From Halalkalicoccus sp. CG83 (GTDB lineage: Archaea > Halobacteriota > Halobacteria > Halobacteriales > Halalkalicoccaceae): a stretch of 64,000 nucleotides of DNA. A model generated the notes under the pieces. That model saw only the letters and a program-made list of their open reading frames with translations, had not been told where the DNA came from and searched no databases. The translations under genes were made by a program, and so were the position numbers. Location of the stretch: positions 248,001 to 312,000 of the forward strand of contig NZ_JAZDDH010000002.1 in assembly GCF_037081715.1 (NCBI RefSeq). The letters run 5' to 3'. Positions 58,478 to 64,000 of this stretch are shown one piece after another; the first letter of the stretch is position 1, and the number at the start of each line of letters is the position of its first letter.

Positions 58478-59557
58478 TTACCGCACGTCGTGCTCGCGGT
58501 AGAAGCGCTCGACCCGCTCGTCGACACACAGTGGCCCGTGAACCTGCAGCGACTTCACGCCGGGGTAGTTGTTCGCCTCGATGATCTCGAACTCGCCCTC
58601 GTTCGTCACCACTAGATCCCACCCGGCATAGGGCAGGTACGGGACCGAGTCCGCCACCTCGAGCAGCCCCTCGAGCACCCGCCCCCAGCCGGGGATCTCG
58701 ACCCCCTCGATTCTCGCCCCGGTGTCGGGATGGGTCTCGCGCCACGTGAGTTCGCCGTCGAACGGGTAGATCACGGCCTCGCCGATTCGCCCCTGCTCGT
58801 CGACGAGCGCGCTGAGCCCGCCCTGCGACCAGTTGTCCATCGGCTTCGTCTCGTCCGTTCCGATCCGGTGGATCGCCCGCGCGAGGAACGGTTCGTCCCG
58901 CTCTGTGTCCCACATCGTCACCGCCCGGACGGTGTTGGTCGCCTCGGGGTAGATCGACTCGGCGTACTCGGCCTGTCGGGTGAAGTCGGTGACGACGTAG
59001 TCCTCGAGGTCAGCGAGGCGCTCGCGCAGGTCGGCCCGAGAGACGGGCTCGCCGTCGAGCCGGTAGCCCTCGTCAGTTCGGGTACACAGCAGGACGTTGT
59101 GGCCGCCGCCGCCGATCACCCACTTCATCACGACCGTTTCGCCCGCGTCGAGGTCCTCGACCCACTCGATGGCGGGTCGGGTCGGTCCGCGGTCTCCCTC
59201 CGAGGAGATCGAGCGGAACGTGCCGTCGGTGATGATCCCGTGAAGCTCGGGTAAGCGATCGGAGAAGCGGCTCAGGACGCCGTAGAGCATGAGCTTGTTG
59301 TCGAGCGCGTAGCCGAACCGACCGTTGATCCCCTGCGTCTTCACGAAGCGCTCGTAGTCGGTGAGGTAGTCCCGCGAGTCGTAGCGATCGAAGTCGTAGA
59401 GCACCGCTGCATGGCTCAGGAACCCTCGTCGCCAGTAGTCGATCCGCTCCGTGGGCGAGAGCGAGGTGTACTCCCAGGAGCGTCGTTCCTCCTCGGCCAG
59501 CGTCCGTAGCTGTCGTATTCCGTGATAGATCTCCTTCGGTGTCAGGTTCACGTTCAT
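58478..59557 (-). CDS. ATP-grasp protein, sugar-transfer-associated type (359 aa)
   Basis: An ATP-grasp ligase: ATP-binding VVMKWVIGGGGHNVLLCTR region (about residues 141-160), an acidic metal site PYAGWDLVVTNEGEFEIIEANN, and the final NYPGVKSLQVHG. N-terminal residues 1-125 are helical (EIYHGIRQLRTLAEEERRSW). It resembles the sugar-transfer-associated ATP-grasp family that adds amino acids or acids to glycan intermediates. ATG 59557 (MNVNLTPKE) is used. It is divergent from the Nudix gene at 59671. Confidence 0.82.
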   Translation of the reverse strand: MNVNLTPKEIYHGIRQLRTLAEEERRSWEYTSLSPTERIDYWRRGFLSHAAVLYDFDRYDSRDYLTDYERFVKTQGINGRFGYALDNKLMLYGVLSRFSDRLPELHGIITDGTFRSISSEGDRGPTRPAIEWVEDLDAGETVVMKWVIGGGGHNVLLCTRTDEGYRLDGEPVSRADLRERLADLEDYVVTDFTRQAEYAESIYPEATNTVRAVTMWDTERDEPFLARAIHRIGTDETKPMDNWSQGGLSALVDEQGRIGEAVIYPFDGELTWRETHPDTGARIEGVEIPGWGRVLEGLLEVADSVPYLPYAGWDLVVTNEGEFEIIEANNYPGVKSLQVHGPLCVDERVERFYREHDVR

Positions 59558-59670
59558 GTCTCGTTACCTGATGTGTTATGTGTTGTTGCCCGTTCTCGCC
59601 CCCGTCGGTTCACCCACCCGACGGCTCCGAACTCCGATATTCTCTTAACGACCGGTGGGCTAGCGAACGT

Positions 59671-60096
59671 ATGACTGTCGAGGCGACAAGCGCCGGCGCG
59701 ATCCTCTTTCGGGATACGCGTGGTCGGCGCGAGTATCTCCTCCTCAAGAGTCGCCCGGGGGACTGGGAGTTCCCCAAGGGCGGCGTCGAGGACGGAGAGG
59801 AACTCCAGCAGACCGCGATTCGCGAGGTGAAGGAGGAGGCCGGCATCGAGGACTTCCGTCTGATCGACGGCTTCCGGGACGAGTACAACTACGTCTTCCA
59901 GGCCGACGGCCAGACGATCCACAAGACCGTTCACCTGTTCATCGCCGAGTCGTTCGAGGCGAGCGCCGAGCTCTCGACCGAGCATCGCGACCTCCAGTGG
60001 CGCGACTACGAGCAGGCGATCAACACCATCACGCAGGACGGTCCCCGGGAGATCCTCGAAGACGCCGAGGAGTTCCTCGACGAGAACGGCTACTGA
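59671..60096 (+). CDS. Nudix hydrolase, Ap4A-hydrolase-like (141 aa)
   Basis: The Nudix box GGVEDGEELQQTAIREVKEE (residues about 37-56), followed by AGI, has the conserved Glu residues for Mg2+ binding. EFPKGGV before it and a domain of about 140 residues fit the bis(5'-nucleosyl)-tetraphosphatase group, which removes Ap4A. ATG 59671 (MTVEATSAGAIL) is preferred, with a TATA-like TCTCTTAAC about 26 nt before. The divergent ATP-grasp gene shares the 113-bp spacer, but no functional link is established. Confidence 0.91.
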   Translation: MTVEATSAGAILFRDTRGRREYLLLKSRPGDWEFPKGGVEDGEELQQTAIREVKEEAGIEDFRLIDGFRDEYNYVFQADGQTIHKTVHLFIAESFEASAELSTEHRDLQWRDYEQAINTITQDGPREILEDAEEFLDENGY

Positions 60097-60219
60097 GCCG
60101 GTCCGTCGGGCTCATCGGAACCGGTCCCTGGATCCGAAGCGACCTTCGATCGCGGGACGAGGACTGAAACGTCCGGACGTCGTACCGACTGGTATGACGT
60201 CTCCTCGGCGGTCGATCCG

Positions 60220-60831
60220 ATGACCGCCCGCACCGATTCCGGAACGACTCTCGCGGCGATCACGAACCGAGCCCGCGGCTTCTGGACGTACTACCGGCGG
60301 TACACGAACACCGCGATCCACGCGGCGGCCACGGCGGCGCTGACGGCGTTCGGCCTGTTGATCTTCATCGACCCCTCGTTCGCGTGGCTGGCGATCGCCT
60401 CCTACCTCCTGCCGCCGGTGGTGCTCTACGCCATCGGGAGCGACGCCGGGTCCGACCGGTCCGCCGACGTCGAGCCGACCGACGGACCCGTCCGGACCCG
60501 AGACGATCGAACGACCCTCGTCGACGGCGGCCCGGACTCCGGCGCCGGCTCCGGTGGCACTGATACGGACGGCGACGCGGACCACGATGGCCCCGATACC
60601 GACGCCGACGGGACGGACGTCGATCGTGACGGCTCCGATGCCGATAGTGACGGTTCGGACGGCGACGCCGACGGTCGGGATCTCGATTACGACGGCCCCG
60701 ACCTGGATCACGACGGCCCCGATCGGGACGCCGACGGGACCGACTCGGACTCCGACTCCGACGGCCGGGACGCGGACGCCGACGGCGCCGACGTCGACCG
60801 CGACGGTCCGGACCTCGATCGTGACGGGTAA
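60220..60831 (+). CDS. Membrane protein with a repetitive Asp/Gly tail (203 aa)
   Basis: Residues 1-25 are charged, then a hydrophobic segment TAALTAFGLLIFIDPSFAWL and a second AIASYLLPPVVLYAIG (a hairpin of two helices), then an almost pure acidic repeat of about 100 residues (DADHDGPDTDADGTDVDRDG is one stretch). Its DxDxDG pattern resembles calcium-binding thrombospondin-type or dockerin-like repeats. It could be a surface or cytoplasmic calcium buffer. ATG 60220 is preceded by a nine-codon frame whose stop overlaps it. Confidence 0.68.
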   Translation: MTARTDSGTTLAAITNRARGFWTYYRRYTNTAIHAAATAALTAFGLLIFIDPSFAWLAIASYLLPPVVLYAIGSDAGSDRSADVEPTDGPVRTRDDRTTLVDGGPDSGAGSGGTDTDGDADHDGPDTDADGTDVDRDGSDADSDGSDGDADGRDLDYDGPDLDHDGPDRDADGTDSDSDSDGRDADADGADVDRDGPDLDRDG

Positions 60832-60897
60832 CCGCCGCCCCCGCGAGCGCAGCGGACCTCCGAACGACTTAGGCCGATCGCGAACGGACCGTCGCGT

Positions 60898-61932
60898 ATG
60901 GCGCGCGAGCGGACCGACCACGAGTTCGGATTCGAGCTCCGGGTCTGCCGGTGGGTCGAACGGGCCTGGGAGCCCGTAGACGAGGCGGCCGTCCTCGTCT
61001 CCCGCCAGCTCGGCACCCGCGAGCGGCGCTGGGACACGATCGTCGTCGAGGTCGACCCCGAGGGACTGACCGAACGCGAAAAGTTCGGGCGCGAGCGCCT
61101 CGATTCGGACCTGCTCTTCGTCGTCCGAAACGCGCCAGCCGACTGGGCGTGGTATCGCGACGCGCTGCCGGATCCCGGCTACCCGTGGCGCTACGTCCGC
61201 GAGTCGATCCACGAGGCGAACGATCGAGGGATCCTCGACGTCCGTCGGAGCGGCAATCGGATCGAGATCCGTCGACGGTGGGAGTACCCCGATTGGGTCG
61301 GGCGGATCGTCGCCATCGAGAACAAACCCGACCTGGACGCCAGCGCCGCGAACGCGCTGGCCGACCAGATCGAACGCGACGTCGCGCTCTCGCTGGCCGA
61401 CGAGGTGTGGGTCGCCACCCGGCGGACGGGCGAGCGGGTCGAACCCGCCCTGTTCGAGGACCTACCCGTCGAGGCCGGGATCCTCGCGTTCGACCCCGAG
61501 GGCGGCGACGCCGACGTCGTCTGGCATCCCCGGACGCTCGATCCCGCCTCCCCCGGGACCCGGATCATCGACCGGCCGGACGCGGGCGCTCACGACCGTT
61601 CGGCGGCGCGCTTCGAGTACCTCCCGCCCGAGGAGAAGGCGAAGACGCGCCTCGCGATCGCGGAGCGTGCCTACGAGCGGGGCTGGCGGTCGTACGTCGA
61701 CACCATGCGCCCCGACTGCCGGCACTTCGAGGGACGGTTCGCGTCGGGAGCGTTGCTCCCGTGGTGTGTCGCGAAGGACCGCGAACAGAGCGCCGCCGAG
61801 TGCTCGGGATCGTGTGGCGAGTTCGAACCCGAACCGCCCGCCTGGCGGACCCGCGGCCCGCCGATCGAGGGCGGACCCGGCGCGGGGATCCGACGCCTGC
61901 TCGACCGCCGGCGCGAGCGAACGCGTCCCTAG
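60898..61932 (+). CDS. DUF5787 family protein, probable PD-(D/E)XK plus Cys-cluster nuclease-like (344 aa)
   Basis: Visible features: FELRVCRWVERAWEPV N-terminus, Asp46 in RRWDTIVVEVDPEG, then GRIVAIENKPDLDASAANAL with Glu141-x-Lys143, then ADQIERDVALSLADEVWVAT, which follows the pattern D...ExK...Q of RecB/Cas4-type nuclease domains. Four C-terminal Cys (Cys274, 290, 302, 306: PDCRHFEG, LPWCVAKD, AECSGSCGE) could hold an iron-sulphur or zinc centre. The DUF5787 name is from memory. The last four bases overlap the convergent DUF5797 gene. Confidence 0.72.
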   Translation: MARERTDHEFGFELRVCRWVERAWEPVDEAAVLVSRQLGTRERRWDTIVVEVDPEGLTEREKFGRERLDSDLLFVVRNAPADWAWYRDALPDPGYPWRYVRESIHEANDRGILDVRRSGNRIEIRRRWEYPDWVGRIVAIENKPDLDASAANALADQIERDVALSLADEVWVATRRTGERVEPALFEDLPVEAGILAFDPEGGDADVVWHPRTLDPASPGTRIIDRPDAGAHDRSAARFEYLPPEEKAKTRLAIAERAYERGWRSYVDTMRPDCRHFEGRFASGALLPWCVAKDREQSAAECSGSCGEFEPEPPAWRTRGPPIEGGPGAGIRRLLDRRRERTRP

Positions 61933-62426
61933 TCTTCCTCGCGAGCCTCGACCCGGACGTCGTCGCGGGCGGCAGCCCGCCGAAACGTCGGAACGCTCCG
62001 GTACTCGACCTCGACGACGCCCTTTCGCTTGAGGCTCTGGAGCGCGGAGCGGACCTCCTCGGCCGCGGGGTCGACGTCGTACGCCTCGCGCAGGTCGTGA
62101 AGCACCGAAACGACGCTCTGTGAGCGCTCCTCGGGCCCGGCGAGCACCTCGAACGCCTGGCGCTCGAGTCCCGAGACGCGGATCACCGTCTCGCCGTCGC
62201 CGCCCTCGACACCCGGCTCGACGTCGACGAGCTCCGCGGCCTCGGGGGTCGCGCGGATCAGGCTGTTCTCGTCGCGGTAGTAGTACTCCGAGAGCTCCTC
62301 CTCGAGATAGCCGTGGACCTCGCTCCCGCTCTCGAGCCCCCAGCGTTCCTGCAGCTCCGAGTTCTTCGTCGGCTGCAGCTCGACCACGTCCGCGAGGCGC
62401 GCTCTAGCCTCCTCCGAGAGGGTCAT
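61929..62426 (-). CDS. DUF5797 family winged-helix-like protein (165 aa)
   Basis: A haloarchaeal protein with two helix-turn-helix-like modules: ARLADVVELQPTKNSELQER (residues 9-28) and SVLHDLREAYDVDPAAEEVR, then LKRKGVVEVEYRSVPTFRRA, a wing. It is probably a DNA-binding or adaptor protein, function unknown; family name from memory. ATG 62426 (MTLSEEARAR) is used. It converges with DUF5787, overlapping by 4 bases, and the two families are named as neighbours only by position here. Confidence 0.72.
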   Translation of the reverse strand: MTLSEEARARLADVVELQPTKNSELQERWGLESGSEVHGYLEEELSEYYYRDENSLIRATPEAAELVDVEPGVEGGDGETVIRVSGLERQAFEVLAGPEERSQSVVSVLHDLREAYDVDPAAEEVRSALQSLKRKGVVEVEYRSVPTFRRAAARDDVRVEAREED

Positions 62427-62668
62427 TTGCCAGGCGTACGAAGGGCCGCCACCTTACTCATTCGCTCTCGACACGGAGACCGATCCGGTCGGGACCTCGG
62501 ACACTCCACTAGGATCGGTCGATCCGCGACTCCGGTTCCGGGCCGGCGATCCCCGCTCGTCCCCGTTCCGCGACCCGATGCTCGGCCGCGTGACTGGCTC
62601 GCGTCTCGAACGGGGAGAGGCGATCCGGGGGGCGAACGTTTAGGACGCCGGCACTCGTGGTCCACGCC

Positions 62669-63433
62669 ATGTCCGAGAACGTGACGATCGAGCGACGAGG
62701 CGGCGTCGCCACCATTACGATCGATCGCCCCGACAACCTCAACGCGCTCAACACCAACACGCTCCACGCGCTCGAGAACGTCCTCGACGAGACCGACGAC
62801 GCCCGCACGGTCGTGCTCACGGGTGCCGGCGACGACGCGTTCGTCGCCGGCGCGGACATCGGCTACATGCAGGACCTCTCGACCGAGGAGGCACTCGAGT
62901 ACGCCGAACTCGGCCACCGCATCTGCGACCGTCTCGAGACCCATACCGCACCCGTGATCGCCGCGATCAACGGCTACGCGTTCGGCGGCGGCTGTGAGCT
63001 GGCGCTGGCGGCCGACCTGCGGGTCGCGAGCGAGAACGCCGTCCTCGGCCAGACCGAGATCGACCTCGGCATCGTTCCCGGCTGGGGCGGCACCCAGCGC
63101 CTGCCCCGGCTGATCGGCGATCAGGCCGCCCGACGGATGATCTTCCTCGGCGAGCGACTCGATGCCGAAGCGGCGGCGGAGGTCGGCCTCGTCGGCGAGG
63201 TCGTCCCCCAGGAGGAGCTCGATACGGTCGTCGAGGAGATGGCCCAGGAGCTCGCCTCGAAGCCCCGATTCGCGCTCGCGGCGGCGAAGGAGGCGCTCAA
63301 CCAGGTCCACGAGGGGCCGCGATCGGAAGGACTCGCCTTCGAGCGTCGGCTCTGGAGCGGGCTGTTCGGTACCCACGACCAGCGCGAGGGGATGGAGGCG
63401 TTCGTCGAGAAGCGCGACCCCGAGTTCGAGTAA
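62669..63433 (+). CDS. Enoyl-CoA hydratase/isomerase (254 aa)
   Basis: Crotonase fold. The oxyanion-hole loop is DAFVAGADIGYMQDL, the active-site acids are in AFGGGCELALAADLRVA and GQTEIDLGIVPGWGGTQRLP (Glu in each), and the C-terminus ends RREGMEAFVEKRDPEFE-like QREGMEAFVEKRDPEF. Both catalytic acids are kept, so true hydratase activity is expected, in fatty acid or amino acid degradation, linking with the acyl-CoA genes at 15-17 kb. ATG 62669 (MSENVTIERRGG) is used. It converges on the MFS gene, two bases apart. Confidence 0.94.
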   Translation: MSENVTIERRGGVATITIDRPDNLNALNTNTLHALENVLDETDDARTVVLTGAGDDAFVAGADIGYMQDLSTEEALEYAELGHRICDRLETHTAPVIAAINGYAFGGGCELALAADLRVASENAVLGQTEIDLGIVPGWGGTQRLPRLIGDQAARRMIFLGERLDAEAAAEVGLVGEVVPQEELDTVVEEMAQELASKPRFALAAAKEALNQVHEGPRSEGLAFERRLWSGLFGTHDQREGMEAFVEKRDPEFE

Positions 63434-63435
63434 CC

Positions 63436-64000
63436 TCAGTCCTGCGGCGCGCTCTCCGAGCGGGCCACGGGCGCCTCGCGACCGACGGTCTCCTCGACCT
63501 GCGTGTAGACGAGCACGAGACCACAGATCGCGAGCGCCGCCCCGAAGGCGAACGGGACGAGAAAGCCCAAACTGACGAGGAAGCCCGCGCTGAGCGGGCC
63601 GAGCGCAACGCCGAGGCCGAACGCCATCGTCAGCACCGACAGTTTGGTTCCGGAGTCGCCGCCGGTCGCGAGATCGCCCGCCAGCGCGAGCGCGGGGGCG
63701 AACACCATCGCGCCCGCGACGCCCTGGAGGAACCGCGCGAGCAGCATCAGCTCGGAGCTCAGGATCACGCCCTGGACGAACGTCGAGGGCGCCAGCAGGA
63801 CCAGCCCCCAGAGGATGAACGGCTTTCGACCCCAGCGGTCGCTCCCCCGGCCGATGGGGACCTGCAGGAAGACCTGTGCGATGATGAACGCCGCGAACTG
63901 GACGCCGAACCAGCTCGAACCCTGATCGAGCCGGGCGTTGACCTCGGGCTGGAGGGTGGCGAACAGCGCGATCCCGATCGCCATGAACAGCGAGGCGACG
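63436..64000 (-). CDS. MFS transporter, N-terminus beyond the window edge
   Basis: About 187 C-terminal residues are visible: six helices with the loop GRGSDRWGRKPFILWGLVLL (motif A type), ARFLQGVAGAMVFAPALALA and TMAFGLGVALGPLSAGFLVS. These motifs usually mark an N-terminal half, but here the protein ends after six helices with a short acidic tail, so either it repeats them in both halves or its halves are arranged unusually. The remainder lies past 64000. Substrate unknown. It converges on the enoyl-CoA hydratase gene. Confidence 0.85.
   Translation of the reverse strand, partial: VASLFMAIGIALFATLQPEVNARLDQGSSWFGVQFAAFIIAQVFLQVPIGRGSDRWGRKPFILWGLVLLAPSTFVQGVILSSELMLLARFLQGVAGAMVFAPALALAGDLATGGDSGTKLSVLTMAFGLGVALGPLSAGFLVSLGFLVPFAFGAALAICGLVLVYTQVEETVGREAPVARSESAPQD

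Noticed and set aside
1-64000. tRNA, rRNA or 7S/RNase P RNA genes
   Set aside because: Reading both strands I found no T-loop/acceptor pattern, no rRNA core sequence and no recognisable SRP or RNase P motif. A covariance-model search would be needed to rule out small RNAs.
1-64000. Insertion sequence, integrase or prophage
   Set aside because: No transposase, integrase or phage structural gene, and no target-site duplication, was seen. Gene order looks chromosomal throughout.

Overview
This is a stretch of chromosome from a haloarchaeon (class Halobacteria); I cannot name the genus. The evidence is high GC with G/C at third codon positions, acidic proteins rich in Asp and Glu, Tat-type lipoprotein signals, many genes whose TATA-like box lies about 25 nt before the start codon (leaderless transcripts), and haloarchaeal families such as DUF5791, DUF5789, DUF5787, DUF5797, DUF5995, DUF7282, NreA, TFB and bacterio-opsin-activator HTH proteins. 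I see no rRNA, tRNA, CRISPR array, transposase or prophage gene. Genes are tightly packed on both strands, and no gap exceeds about 300 bases apart from gene remnants.

Layout. 1-6.4 kb: a truncated MFS transporter, an aldo/keto reductase, a DUF5791/SDR pair, an alkaline-phosphatase-superfamily enzyme and inorganic pyrophosphatase. 6.6-15.2 kb: a housekeeping and information block with PadR, RNase HI and its operon partner, transcription factor B, a methyltransferase and the repair protein NreA, then DUF302, CPBP, GNAT and cupin genes. 15.3-23.6 kb: acyl-CoA and 2-oxoacid metabolism, with methylmalonyl-CoA mutase large subunit and epimerase, a flavin oxidoreductase, a 2-oxoacid dehydrogenase E1 alpha/beta pair without E2 or E3, and a divergent ferredoxin-dependent 2-oxoacid oxidoreductase. 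23.8-31.8 kb: a decayed geranylgeranyl-reductase-like gene, an HtrA-type protease, a Bat-type regulator, a second aldo/keto reductase, two small proteins and two PAPS-reductase-like paralogues flanking a tiny membrane protein.

31.9-43.6 kb: a carbohydrate-centred region with a CGFS glutaredoxin, a GfcR-like PRTase regulator, a HAD phosphatase, an asparagine-synthase-like protein, a KDG-aldolase/DapA homologue, a TreT-like glycosyltransferase and two enolase-superfamily dehydratases, one of them very probably gluconate dehydratase. Together these fit the haloarchaeal semiphosphorylative Entner-Doudoroff route and its regulation. It ends in a dense hairpin array and the C-terminal stump of an acetamidase/formamidase. 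43.6-53.5 kb: MOSC, a Cys-Cys membrane protein and a DUF3179 lipoprotein; a ferredoxin divergent from an intact geranylgeranyl reductase; a DoxX-like pair; a His/Asp-rich DUF7282 protein; a thioredoxin-reductase-like enzyme; and NhaC. 53.7-64 kb: mixed metabolism (PfpI, GNAT, CtBP-like dehydrogenase, methyltransferase, M20 amidohydrolase), an S10-like ribosomal protein paralogue, ATP-grasp, Nudix, a protein with an Asp/Gly repeat tail, a probable PD-(D/E)XK Cys-cluster protein (DUF5787) overlapping DUF5797, enoyl-CoA hydratase and a truncated MFS transporter.

No single obvious new defence or mobile system is present. The most interesting leads are the DUF5787 nuclease-like protein, the duplicated PAPS-reductase-like genes, the deleted reductase pseudogene, the hairpin array beside the amidase stump, and the membrane Cys-Cys/DUF3179/MOSC cluster.
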